Shown here: piece by piece, positions 1 through 7,965 of the stretch
Numbering within the stretch: position 1 is the first letter of the stretch
How the letters are laid out: the number at the start of each line of letters is the position of its first letter
Origin: Pontivivens nitratireducens
GTDB taxonomy: Bacteria; Pseudomonadota; Alphaproteobacteria; Rhodobacterales; Rhodobacteraceae
Assembly (NCBI RefSeq): GCF_014235845.1
Contig: NZ_JACJUQ010000006.1
Span: 124,001 to 188,000, forward strand
Direction of reading: 5' to 3'
Length of the DNA: 64,000 nt
Translations under genes and position numbers: made by a program
The notes under the pieces: model-generated
The model's database searches: none
Told to the model about the DNA's origin: nothing
What the model saw: the letters and a program-made list of their open reading frames with translations, nothing else

Positions 1-1
1 G

Positions 2-1225
2 GACAAGCTCAGCCAGGGATCGCTGGCAGGCCATTTGATCGAATGCGGTCCTCAGGGAACCGGGGGCAACTTCACCGACTGGCGCGACGTGCCGGGATGG
101 GACAATATGGGCATGCCCATCGTTGAAGTGTCCGAGGATGGCAGCTTCGTCATGACAAAAACCCCCGATACCGGCGGGTTGGTTGTGCCGGGATCGGTCG
201 GCGAACAGATGCTCTACGAGATCGGCGATCCGCGGGCCTATCTGCTGCCGGACGTGATCTGCGACTGGTCCGGTGTCACGCTCGAACAGGTCGGTCCCGA
301 TCAGGTGCTGGTCAAGGGGGGCAGGGGACTGGGGCGCACCGACAGCTACAAGGTTTCGGCCACCCATGCCGACGGCTGGCGCGCGGTCACCACTCTGACG
401 CTCGCCGCCATTGACGCCCCGGCGAAGGCCGAGCGTGTGGCCGAGGCGATCCTGACCCGCTGCCGCCGGATTTTCCGCGACAGGAACTTGGGCGATTTCC
501 GACAGGTCAGCGTTGAGGTTCTGGGGGCCGAAGCCGCCTATGGCGCCAACGCCCGCGCCAAGACCCGCGAAGTGGTGCTCAAGATCGGCGCGGTGCATGA
601 GGATCGCAGCGCGCTCAACATTTTTGCCGGGGAAATCGCGCCCATGGCCATTTCCACGGCGCAGGGCCTGACCGGATTTTTCGCCGGGCGCCCGAAGGTG
701 CAGCCGGTGGTTCGCCTGTTCTCCTTCCTGCAGGACAAGGCTGACACCCCCGTTGAGGTCGAGGTGGACGGAACGCAGGTGCCCGTCACCGTATCGACAA
801 ATTCGGTCACGCTCGATCCGCCGTCGGGGCCGCAGGTGGAAAGCAGCAAGGCCGGGCCTGACGCCGTCAACGTGCGGCTTGTCGATCTGGCGTGGGGTCG
901 GTCGGGTGACAAGGGCGACATCGCCAATATCGGCATCCTGGCGCGCAAGCCGGAATATCTGCCCTACATCCGCTCCTCGCTTACCGAGGAAAGGGTGAAG
1001 GACTATTTCGCGCATCTGTGCCACGGTGCGGTCGAACGTTTCGACCTGCCGGGAAGCCATGCGCTGAACTTCCTGCTGCATGAATCACTGGGCGGCGGCG
1101 GTATCGCCTCTGTCCGCATCGACCCGCAGGGCAAGGGCTTTGCGCAGATGCTGCTGGACATCGAGATTCCCGTACCGGCCGATCTGGCCGCAAGGGACGG
1201 GCTTCATTCCGCCGAGAGCGCATGA
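2..1225 (+). CDS. atuA: AtuA-family protein (acyclic terpene utilization), 5' end outside window
   Basis: The reading frame is open from the first complete codon (position 2), so the true start lies upstream. The translation contains GHLIECG and GGNFTDW near the left end, typical of the AtuA/DUF1446 family. In Pseudomonas, AtuA is required for growth on citronellol and geraniol, but its biochemical role is not established. A short C-terminal segment with LAWGRSGDKGDIANIG (from about nt 885) resembles the small domain often fused to or encoded beside AtuA. The stop codon lies 12 bases before the next start, so this is the upstream gene of the carboxylase operon. The family call is strong. The terpene substrate is inferred from the family name and neighbours only. 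Confidence 0.85.
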   Translation, partial: DKLSQGSLAGHLIECGPQGTGGNFTDWRDVPGWDNMGMPIVEVSEDGSFVMTKTPDTGGLVVPGSVGEQMLYEIGDPRAYLLPDVICDWSGVTLEQVGPDQVLVKGGRGLGRTDSYKVSATHADGWRAVTTLTLAAIDAPAKAERVAEAILTRCRRIFRDRNLGDFRQVSVEVLGAEAAYGANARAKTREVVLKIGAVHEDRSALNIFAGEIAPMAISTAQGLTGFFAGRPKVQPVVRLFSFLQDKADTPVEVEVDGTQVPVTVSTNSVTLDPPSGPQVESSKAGPDAVNVRLVDLAWGRSGDKGDIANIGILARKPEYLPYIRSSLTEERVKDYFAHLCHGAVERFDLPGSHALNFLLHESLGGGGIASVRIDPQGKGFAQMLLDIEIPVPADLAARDGLHSAESA

Positions 1226-1236
1226 AAGGAAGTAAG

Positions 1237-2706
1237 ATGAGTATTTCCAAACTGCTGGTCGCCAACAGGGGGGAGATCGCTGCACGTGTCTTGCGCACCG
1301 CCAAGGCACGCGGCCTTGCCACCGCCGTGTTGCGCCACCCGTCCGAGCAGGAGGGACCGGCCCATCTGATAGCGGACGAGGTCGTGAGCATCGACGGCCC
1401 CACCCCCGTTGCCGCCTATCTCGACATCCCGCAGATCGTCGAGGTCGCGGAAAGGATTGGCGCGGACGCGGTGCATCCGGGCTATGGCTTCCTGTCGGAA
1501 AATGCAGGCTTCGTCGCGGCACTTGAGCAAGCCAGCGTCACCTTCGTCGGCCCCACATCCGAGGTCATCGACCTGATGGGCGACAAGGTGCGGGCCCGCG
1601 GCTTCGTCGAGGAGCGCGGCTTCCCGGTTGCGCCATCGGCCATCGAGGATGACGACCCCGCCACCTTCGTCGAACGCTCCCGCGCGGTGGGCTATCCGCT
1701 GCTGATCAAGCCCTCGGCGGGCGGCGGCGGCAAGGGAATGCGCGTCGTGCGTGAGGACAGCGCACTGGAATCCGAGATCGAGACCGCACGCCGTGAGGGC
1801 GAGCGCTATTTCGGTGACGGTCGTCTGTTCGTCGAACGCTACATCGAACGCCCGCGCCATATCGAGGTGCAAGTCATGGGTGACGGGCAGGGCAATGTCG
1901 TTCATTTCTGGGAACGCGAATGCTCGATCCAGCGCCGGTTTCAGAAGATCATCGAGGAAACGCCGTCTCCGGCGCTCTCGGCGCAGCAGCGTCTGGACAT
2001 CTGCGAAACCGCCGCCGGGATCGCGCGCGCGGTCAACTATCGCGGGGCCGGAACCGTCGAGTTCATCTATGCGCAGGACGGGTCCTTCTATTTCTTGGAA
2101 ATGAACACGCGCCTACAGGTCGAGCATCCCGTGACGGAGATGGTCACCGGCTTCGACCTCGTCGCGGAACAGCTGCGCATCGCGGCGGGTGAGGGGCTGA
2201 GCGCCGCGCAGGACGACATTGCGCAGTCCGGTCACTCGATCGAGCTGCGCATCTGCGCCGAGGACGCAACGGAGGATTTCCGCCCCGCCATCGGGGACAT
2301 CCTGCTGCTGGACGAACCGCAGGGCACAGGCGTGCGAGTTGACAGCGGCATCCTGGGGGGTGGTAAGGTCACCACCGATTTCGACCCGATGCTGTCCAAG
2401 CTGATCGTTCACGCCCCGGACCGTACACAGGCCATCGCGCGGGCGCGACAGGCGGTGCAGAATTACGTTATCCTGGGCGTTACGACCAATACAGGCTATC
2501 TGGATGCGATCCTGGCGCACCCGGATTTTGCTTCGGGTGACATCTCGACCGGATTTCTGGCCGAACAGGCGGATACGCTGACAGCACCGGGCGAGGACAT
2601 ATCAGACTTGCTGATCGCCGCGACCGCTCTGTCGGACGACCGGCTGGTGGGCGAAGTCATGCAGATACCTGAGATGCACCGTAAAATGGGCGGGTGGAGA
2701 AACTGA
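1237..2706 (+). CDS. Acyl-CoA carboxylase, stand-alone biotin carboxylase subunit
   Basis: This subunit would carboxylate the biotin of the neighbouring carrier protein using ATP and bicarbonate. The N-terminus LLVANRGEIAARVLR, the glycine-rich ATP-grasp loop KPSAGGGGKGMRVV and the EMNTRLQVEHPVTEM signature identify a biotin carboxylase. At 489 residues it stops after the carboxylase C-domain and lacks a biotinyl domain, which is encoded by the next gene. I chose the ATG at 1237 over the in-frame ATG at 1222 because AAAGGA sits six bases before it and the protein then begins directly at the conserved strand. The stop overlaps the carrier start as TGATG. Alpha subunits of MCC and GCC are usually fused, so the split is a small oddity. 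Confidence 0.9.
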   Translation: MSISKLLVANRGEIAARVLRTAKARGLATAVLRHPSEQEGPAHLIADEVVSIDGPTPVAAYLDIPQIVEVAERIGADAVHPGYGFLSENAGFVAALEQASVTFVGPTSEVIDLMGDKVRARGFVEERGFPVAPSAIEDDDPATFVERSRAVGYPLLIKPSAGGGGKGMRVVREDSALESEIETARREGERYFGDGRLFVERYIERPRHIEVQVMGDGQGNVVHFWERECSIQRRFQKIIEETPSPALSAQQRLDICETAAGIARAVNYRGAGTVEFIYAQDGSFYFLEMNTRLQVEHPVTEMVTGFDLVAEQLRIAAGEGLSAAQDDIAQSGHSIELRICAEDATEDFRPAIGDILLLDEPQGTGVRVDSGILGGGKVTTDFDPMLSKLIVHAPDRTQAIARARQAVQNYVILGVTTNTGYLDAILAHPDFASGDISTGFLAEQADTLTAPGEDISDLLIAATALSDDRLVGEVMQIPEMHRKMGGWRN

Positions 2707-3209
2707 TGCGGCGGATATTCCAGATCGACGGCGAAGAGACCGAATGCTGGCTGTCGCATGACGGCACCAACCTGATTGTAAACATGCCCGATGGCTCGGT
2801 TCCCTGCCGGTTGGACCCGACAAGCGAACCGGGCGGTTATGTCCTGCGCGCACGCGGGCGTGTGCAGGAATTGCGTCTGGCCGTCGGACCTGACGCAACT
2901 TTTGTGCATCTGAACGGCCGTGCATATGCGATCGGGCGGGTTGATCCCGCAGAACGTCTGGCCGGAAGTGATAGTGGCGCGGCCGACGATCGCATCATCG
3001 CGCCGATGCCTGGTGTGGTCGTGGCGGTGAACGCCAAACCCGGCGATCAGGTCAAGGAAGGCCAGATCCTGCTCGTCATCGAAAGCATGAAACTCGAAAC
3101 CAGCCTGGCCGCACCGCGCGACGGGGTGGTTGCTGAAATACCATTTGCCGCAGGTGACAGTTTCGGGCTGAAGGCCACGCTCGCCCAACTGGCCCCCGAG
3201 GAGGACTGA
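2706..3209 (+). CDS. Biotin carboxyl carrier protein of acyl-CoA carboxylase
   Basis: A 167-residue protein whose last 70 or so residues form a biotinyl (lipoyl-like) domain with the biotinylated lysine in VIESMKLETSLAAP. The N-terminal half resembles the BT-type linker region found between the carboxylase and carrier domains of fused alpha subunits. Together with the preceding gene it therefore reconstitutes a complete alpha subunit. The start chosen is the ATG that shares an A with the upstream TGA (2704-2706), with GGAG six bases before it. An in-frame ATG at 2694 would add four residues. The carboxyltransferase gene begins two bases after the stop, so translation is very likely coupled. 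Confidence 0.88.
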   Translation: MRRIFQIDGEETECWLSHDGTNLIVNMPDGSVPCRLDPTSEPGGYVLRARGRVQELRLAVGPDATFVHLNGRAYAIGRVDPAERLAGSDSGAADDRIIAPMPGVVVAVNAKPGDQVKEGQILLVIESMKLETSLAAPRDGVVAEIPFAAGDSFGLKATLAQLAPEED

Positions 3210-3211
3210 CC

Positions 3212-4819
3212 ATGCGCCGGATCGAAAGCCAGATTGACACGAATGCTCCCGACTTCAAGGCCAACCATGCGGCCATGACCGAGCGGTTGAAGGAGTTCCA
3301 CGCCCGCCAGCACGCGGCGCGTTTCGAGCGCCCTCAGCGCGATATCGACCGCCTCGCCCGTCAGAACAAGCTGGGCGTGCGGGAGCGGCTGAAGCTGCTG
3401 CTGGACCCCGGCACGCCGTTCCTGGAGTTCTCGACCCTCGCCGCCTGCCGCGAATATGACGGTGCGGTGCCCGGTGCCGCCGTGGTGACGGGCATCGGCA
3501 TCGTGCAGGGGCGCGAGGTCGCCATTCACGCCAACGACGCCAGCGTCAAGGGCGGTGCGTGGTATCCGCATACCGTCAAGAAAATCGTGCGGCTGCTGGA
3601 TGTCGCGCTGGAAAACCGCTTGCCGGTCATTCACATCTGCGACAGCGCCGGCGGCTTCCTGCCGCTGCAACACGGCGTCTTTCCCGACCGTTATCTGGGC
3701 GGGCGGGTGTTTCGCAATCAGGTCAAGTTGAGTCAGGCCAACATCCCGCAGGTCGCCATCGTCGGCGGGCACTGCACGGCGGGCGGCGCTTATGTGCCGA
3801 CGCTCAGCGATTACAACGTCATCATCGAGGGCACCGGAGCGATCTTCCTCGGCGGTCCACCGCTGGTCAAGGCCGCGACCGGCGAGGAGGTCGGCGTTCA
3901 GGAACTGGGCGGGGCGGTCATGCACACCTCTGTCTCGGGCACCGGCGACTACCGCGCCGCCACCGAGGAACACGCCTTTTCACTGGCACGCGAAATTGTC
4001 AGCCAGTGGAAGCGCACGCCGAAGACAATCATCGAGACCGCCTCCTTCGAGGAGCCATACTACGAGCCGAAAGAGCTATACGGGATCATCCCCAAGGACC
4101 GGAAGACCCAGTTCGACATGCGTGAGGTTCTGGCCCGGATCGTGGACGGTTCGCGCTTTCACGAATATCAGCCCGATTACGGCACCACGATGATCTGCGG
4201 TTATGCCCATATCTGGGGCTACAAGGTGGGGATTCTCGCCAATAACGGGGTGCTGTTCAACGACAGTTCGCTCAAGGCCGCGCATTTCATACAGCTTTGC
4301 AACCAGAACCGGACGCCTCTGGTCTTCTTCCAGAACATTACGGGCTACATGGTGGGTCGCGAATATGAGGAACGCGGCATCGCGAAGGACGGCGCAAAGA
4401 TGCTGATGGCGCAGGGTGGGTCGGTCGTGCCGAAATTCACCGTGATCGCCAATGCCTCGTACGGGGCGGGCAATTACGGGATGTGCGGACGGGCCTGGGA
4501 TGCGCGTACGCTGTTCATGTGGCCGCAGGCAGAGATCGGCGTGATGGGGGCGGATCAGGCAGCGAACACCATGGCCGACGTCAAGATCCGGCAGCTTGAG
4601 CGCGAAGGCAAGAAGCTGAGCGATGAGGAAATCGCCGCCATTCGCGACCCCGTGCTGGAAAAATTCCGCCACGATGTTGAGGCCTATACCTCTACCTCAG
4701 AGCTGTGGGATGATGGCATCCTCGACCCGGCGGACACGCGCAATGCGCTGGGCATGTCCATCTCCGCCTCGCTGAACGCGCCGATCGACGATCCGCATTA
4801 CGGCATATTCCGGCTGTGA
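3212..4819 (+). CDS. Acyl-CoA carboxylase carboxyltransferase (beta) subunit, MccB/AtuC type
   Basis: This 535-residue protein transfers the carboxyl group from biotin to an acyl-CoA. It has the N- and C-crotonase halves typical of MCC-beta and geranyl-CoA carboxylase beta: IVGGHCTAGGAYVPTLSD and GAIFLGGPPLVKAATGEEV in the N-half, NNGVLFNDSSLKAAHFI and ASYGAGNYGMCGRAWDAR in the C-half. Length is normal for the family. Neighbouring AtuA favours a geranyl-CoA-type substrate, but methylcrotonyl-CoA or another branched enoyl-CoA cannot be excluded from sequence alone. A strong hairpin follows 36 bases after the stop, ending this transcription unit before the thiolase. Confidence 0.9.
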   Translation: MRRIESQIDTNAPDFKANHAAMTERLKEFHARQHAARFERPQRDIDRLARQNKLGVRERLKLLLDPGTPFLEFSTLAACREYDGAVPGAAVVTGIGIVQGREVAIHANDASVKGGAWYPHTVKKIVRLLDVALENRLPVIHICDSAGGFLPLQHGVFPDRYLGGRVFRNQVKLSQANIPQVAIVGGHCTAGGAYVPTLSDYNVIIEGTGAIFLGGPPLVKAATGEEVGVQELGGAVMHTSVSGTGDYRAATEEHAFSLAREIVSQWKRTPKTIIETASFEEPYYEPKELYGIIPKDRKTQFDMREVLARIVDGSRFHEYQPDYGTTMICGYAHIWGYKVGILANNGVLFNDSSLKAAHFIQLCNQNRTPLVFFQNITGYMVGREYEERGIAKDGAKMLMAQGGSVVPKFTVIANASYGAGNYGMCGRAWDARTLFMWPQAEIGVMGADQAANTMADVKIRQLEREGKKLSDEEIAAIRDPVLEKFRHDVEAYTSTSELWDDGILDPADTRNALGMSISASLNAPIDDPHYGIFRL

Positions 4820-4855
4820 CAACCAGGTCCGGCGCGCTTCGGCGCCCCGGATCGC

Positions 4856-4880
4856 CCCGCTACCCTTTCGGGGTGGCGGG
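4856..4880 (+). terminator. Hairpin terminator after first carboxylase operon
   Basis: Arms CCCGCTACCC (4856-4865) and GGGTGGCGGG (4871-4880) pair over 10 bp with one G-T pair and a 5-base loop. Only a weak T-rich stretch (CGTTTTGT) follows a few bases later, so it may be a leaky or Rho-assisted terminator. Confidence 0.6.
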
Positions 4881-5061
4881 CGCGTCGTTTTGTGGCGCGT
4901 TCGGGCCTCGACGCTGAGCGAGCGTTGCCGGGAATAGCGCCAGAAAATCTGCGAATTCCGGACGATACGCCATTCACGCTGTCCTTCGGCCCGCGCGGTG
5001 CGAATGCCCGAACATATGCATGGGTCCGGAACCCGATACCCTACGTCACGAAGCGATTTTG

Positions 5062-5105
5062 TTGACAGAGCCAAGCGTGGCTATGTAATTTCTAACAAAC
5101 GGTAG
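5062..5105 (+). promoter_or_regulatory. Promoter and candidate TetR operator for the thiolase-SDR unit
   Basis: A perfect TTGACA (5062-5067) is followed after 16 bases by TGTAAT (5084-5089), a plausible sigma-70 promoter. Directly downstream lies CTAACAAACGGTAG (5092-5105). It is the core of a 20-bp imperfect palindrome beginning TTTCTA and ending TAGAAA. The same half-site CTAACA occurs in front of the TetR gene at 7296. An operator at this point would block transcription start, which fits repression by that regulator. Confidence 0.6.
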
Positions 5106-5158
5106 AAAATGCGAGTCCGCCCGATCCGTCGTGGCCGGCTCGAACCTGGGAGAGAGAC

Positions 5159-6343
5159 ATGACAGATAAGGCTTATGTGGTTGGCGTGGGGATGGTCCCG
5201 TTCCAGAAGCCTGGAAAATCCGATAGCTATGACGTGATGGCCGCCACGGCCACCCGCTCCGCTCTGGCAGATGCGGGGCTGGATTACGACAGCGTCCAGC
5301 AGGCCTATGTGGGCTATGTCTATGGCGACAGCACAAGCGGCCAGCGGGCGCTGTACCATGTCGGCATGACCGGGATTCCGGTTGTGAACGTGAACAACAA
5401 CTGCTCGACCGGTTCATCCGCCCTGTTCCTGGCCCGTCAGGCCGTTGAAAGCGGCGCGGTGGAATGTGCGCTGGCTCTGGGGTTCGAGCAGATGCAGCCC
5501 GGCGCACTTGGCGCGATGTTCCCGGATCGGATCAGCCCGTTCACGGCGTTTGACGAGGAAACCGACGATCTGGTGGGTAACTCCGAGATCCCGCTGGCGC
5601 TTCGCTATTTCGGTGGCGCGGGCAAGGCGCATATGGATGAGTTCGGCACCTCGATGGAAACCTTCGCGAAAATCCGCGCCAAGGCCAGCCGTCACGCGGC
5701 CAAGAACCCCGTCGCCCTGTTCCGGCAGGAAATGACCGCCGAAGAGGTCATGGCCGCTCCGGTCATGTGGCCCGGCGTGATGACACGGCTGATGGCGTGC
5801 CCGCCGACCTGCGGTGCGGCTGCGGCAATCATCTGTTCCAAGGAGTTCGCGGACAAGCACGGCCTCGACAGTTCCGTTCGGATCTCGGCGCAGGCCATGA
5901 CAACGGACGGGCCGGAGACGTTCGGCGCGCACGACATGCGTGAGGTCGTGGGCTTCTCGATGGCCAAGCGTGCTGCCGAGCAGGTCTATGAGGCAGCGGG
6001 CATCGGGCCCGACGATGTGGACGTGGTCGAATTGCACGACTGTTTCGCCCACAACGAGCTTATCACCTATGAGGCGCTGGGCCTTTGCGCACGTGGCGAT
6101 GCGGCCAAATTCGTTGACGATGGTGACAATACCTATGGCGGCAAATTCGTGACCAACCCGTCGGGCGGTCTTTTGTCCAAGGGGCATCCGCTGGGTGCGA
6201 CCGGCCTTGCGCAGTGCACGGAACTGGTCCAGCAGCTTCGCGGTCAGGCCGATGCGCGTCAGGTCGACGGGGCGCGTCTTGCGCTCCAGCATAACCTTGG
6301 CCTCGGCGGGGCCTGTGTGACCACGCTTTACGAAAAAGTCTGA
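5159..6343 (+). CDS. Thiolase-family (SCP-x type) acyl-CoA acyltransferase
   Basis: A 394-residue thiolase of the SCP-x/lipid-transfer branch, without an appended SCP2 domain. The nucleophilic cysteine is in NNNCSTGSSALFLAR, the conserved histidine in HDCFAHNELI, and the C-terminal motif in GGLLSKGHPLGATG. Such enzymes cleave or condense 3-oxoacyl-CoA, often on branched or cyclic substrates. It follows a good GGGAGAGAG ribosome site and is the first gene after the TTGACA promoter, paired with an SDR 24 bases downstream. The context suggests the last, thiolytic step of the acyl-CoA pathway encoded around it. The substrate is not readable from sequence. Confidence 0.85.
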   Translation: MTDKAYVVGVGMVPFQKPGKSDSYDVMAATATRSALADAGLDYDSVQQAYVGYVYGDSTSGQRALYHVGMTGIPVVNVNNNCSTGSSALFLARQAVESGAVECALALGFEQMQPGALGAMFPDRISPFTAFDEETDDLVGNSEIPLALRYFGGAGKAHMDEFGTSMETFAKIRAKASRHAAKNPVALFRQEMTAEEVMAAPVMWPGVMTRLMACPPTCGAAAAIICSKEFADKHGLDSSVRISAQAMTTDGPETFGAHDMREVVGFSMAKRAAEQVYEAAGIGPDDVDVVELHDCFAHNELITYEALGLCARGDAAKFVDDGDNTYGGKFVTNPSGGLLSKGHPLGATGLAQCTELVQQLRGQADARQVDGARLALQHNLGLGGACVTTLYEKV

Positions 6344-6367
6344 CAGCGCCATTCGGAAGGATAAGCC

Positions 6368-7198
6368 ATGACTGATAAACTTGACGGGCGCGTGGCGCTG
6401 GTCTCCGGCTCCGGCCGGGGCATCGGACGGGAAATCGCGCTCAAGCTGGCCTCGGAAGGGGCGCGGCTGGTGATCAACGATCTGGATGCCGATCCAGCCA
6501 ACGAAACAGCCGAAGCAATCCGCGCCGCCGGTGGCGAAGCGGTGGTTTGTGCGGGCAGCGTGACCGAAGACGGCTTTGCCGAGCGGTTCATCAGCACCGG
6601 CGTCGAAAGCTTCGGTGGGCTGGACATCATCGTGAACAACGCAGGCTATACCTGGGACAGCGTCGTTCAGAAGATGACGGACGAGCAGTGGCAGGCGATC
6701 ATCGACGTTCATATGACCGCGCCGTTCAGGATCCTGCGTGCCGCACAGCCGGTGATCAGCGCCAAGGCCAAGGAAGAAGCCGCCGCCGGGCGCGAGGTCT
6801 TCCGCAAGGTGGTGAACATCTCCTCCATCGCGGGGACCGGTGGCAACCCGGGTCAGATCAACTATTCCGCCGCCAAGGCCGGGATCCTGGGGGTCACCCG
6901 GACCATGGCCAAGGAGTGGGGCCGCTACAAGGTGAACGTCAACGCAGTGGCCTTCGGCCCGATCCGCACCCGCCTGACTGAGGGCAGCGCGGATGGCGAC
7001 AGCACGATCACGGTCGAGGAGAAGGAGATCAAAGTGGGCGTGAACCCCGATCTTCTGTCCCAGATGGAGCGCATGATCCCCTTGGGCCGTGTCGGCACAC
7101 CCGAGGAAGCCGCAGGCGCGGTCTATCTGTTCTGTGCGCCGGAATCGAACTTCATCTCTGGCCAGCACGTCATCTGCGGCGGCGGCTTCGTGATTTAA
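6368..7198 (+). CDS. Short-chain dehydrogenase/reductase, 3-hydroxyacyl-CoA dehydrogenase-like
   Basis: A 276-residue classical SDR. It has the cofactor loop SGSGRGIGREIA near residue 15, NNAGYTWDSV around residue 92, and the catalytic Ser/Tyr/Lys in NISSIAGTGG and INYSAAKAGILG. The overall pattern resembles the SDR domain of peroxisomal multifunctional enzymes and FabG-like proteins. In the Pseudomonas atu cluster, AtuB and AtuG are SDRs, so a role in oxidizing a hydroxyacyl-CoA or terpenoid alcohol is plausible. It is co-transcribed with the upstream thiolase, and a strong hairpin closes the unit 9 bases after the stop. Confidence 0.85.
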   Translation: MTDKLDGRVALVSGSGRGIGREIALKLASEGARLVINDLDADPANETAEAIRAAGGEAVVCAGSVTEDGFAERFISTGVESFGGLDIIVNNAGYTWDSVVQKMTDEQWQAIIDVHMTAPFRILRAAQPVISAKAKEEAAAGREVFRKVVNISSIAGTGGNPGQINYSAAKAGILGVTRTMAKEWGRYKVNVNAVAFGPIRTRLTEGSADGDSTITVEEKEIKVGVNPDLLSQMERMIPLGRVGTPEEAAGAVYLFCAPESNFISGQHVICGGGFVI

Positions 7199-7206
7199 CA
7201 CCGGCC

Positions 7207-7239
7207 GGTCGGGACAGCACGAACAGGGTTGTCCCGACC
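7207..7239 (+). terminator. Hairpin after thiolase-SDR operon
   Basis: GGTCGGGACA (7207-7216) and TGTCCCGACC (7230-7239) are perfectly complementary over 10 bp around a 13-base loop. Only two T residues follow, so termination strength is uncertain. Confidence 0.6.
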
Positions 7240-7295
7240 TTCCATATCCAGCGAAATACGAAATAGAGCTTGCCGGATGATGCGGTTCCAGTTAC

Positions 7296-7309
7296 CTAAC
7301 AGTTGTTAG
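7296..7309. promoter_or_regulatory. Candidate TetR autoregulatory operator
   Basis: CTAACAGTTGTTAG is a perfect 6-bp inverted repeat around a 2-base spacer. It lies 23 bases before the preferred start of the TetR gene and shares the CTAACA half-site with the repeat at 5092-5105. Autoregulation is inferred from position. Confidence 0.6.
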
Positions 7310-7332
7310 TTATGGTGGCGCGAAGGGCGATC

Positions 7333-7962
7333 ATGTCCGAACTTGCAGCGAAACAGGCATCACAGGGCGTCCGCAGTCCGGTCGGGCGAGAGGGCGTGCT
7401 GGACGTTGCGGCAAAGCTTTTCCGCGAGCAGGGCTACGGGTCCGTATCGCTGAGAAAGATCGCCGAAGCCGCCGGGATCAAGGCAGGCAGTTTATACTAC
7501 CATTTCGGCTCCAAGGACGAGATTGTCGCGGCCGTCTTGGACGTCGGCATTCAGGTCGTCCACGACAGCATGCGCCAAGCCGTTTCGGCACTGCCCGAAG
7601 GCACCGGTGCCGAGGCGAGCCTGCATGCCGCGATCGGCGCCCATCTGCGCGCGCTTCTGGATGTTAGCGACTACACTTCGGCCAATGTGCGTATTTTCGG
7701 GCAGGTGCCGCAATCCGTCCGCGATGCCAACCTGCCCACGCGCCGCGCCTATGAGGCCGAATGGGATGCACTGCTGTCCCGGCTTCAGCAGGAGGGCGCG
7801 CTGAAGAGCGACGTCGATATTCGCCACCTGCGCCTGATGTTGATCGGCGCGCTGAACGCCACGCTCGATTGGTTCGACCCGGCTCGCGGCAGCGCAGAGG
7901 CGCTGTCCCGCACCTATGCCGATGTGTTCCTCAACGGGATACTTGAAAGACAGGATACCTGA
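7333..7962 (+). CDS. TetR-family transcriptional regulator of the acyl-CoA locus
   Basis: A 209-residue regulator with an N-terminal TetR helix-turn-helix: VLDVAAKLFREQGYGSVSLR followed by KIAEAAGIKAGSLYYHF. A variable ligand-binding region follows, as in regulators that sense acyl-CoA esters. The ATG at 7333 is chosen because GAAGGG lies six bases upstream. In-frame starts at 7303 and 7312 would run through the inverted repeat. It sits between the thiolase-SDR unit and the second carboxylase operon, and the next gene starts four bases after its stop, so it is probably the local repressor (AtuR/LiuR-like role). Confidence 0.85.
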   Translation: MSELAAKQASQGVRSPVGREGVLDVAAKLFREQGYGSVSLRKIAEAAGIKAGSLYYHFGSKDEIVAAVLDVGIQVVHDSMRQAVSALPEGTGAEASLHAAIGAHLRALLDVSDYTSANVRIFGQVPQSVRDANLPTRRAYEAEWDALLSRLQQEGALKSDVDIRHLRLMLIGALNATLDWFDPARGSAEALSRTYADVFLNGILERQDT

Positions 7963-7965
7963 TAC

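Larger units (their letters stand above)
4820..5158. other. Intergenic region with terminator and promoter, no gene seen
   Basis: No credible gene is present. The left part holds a terminator hairpin and the right part a promoter with an inverted repeat, listed separately. I see nothing else in the middle 180 bases. Confidence 0.7.

Noticed and set aside
5414-7201. 595-codon open frame on the minus strand
   Set aside because: It is antisense to the thiolase and SDR genes, has no family motifs, and arises from GC-rich codon bias.
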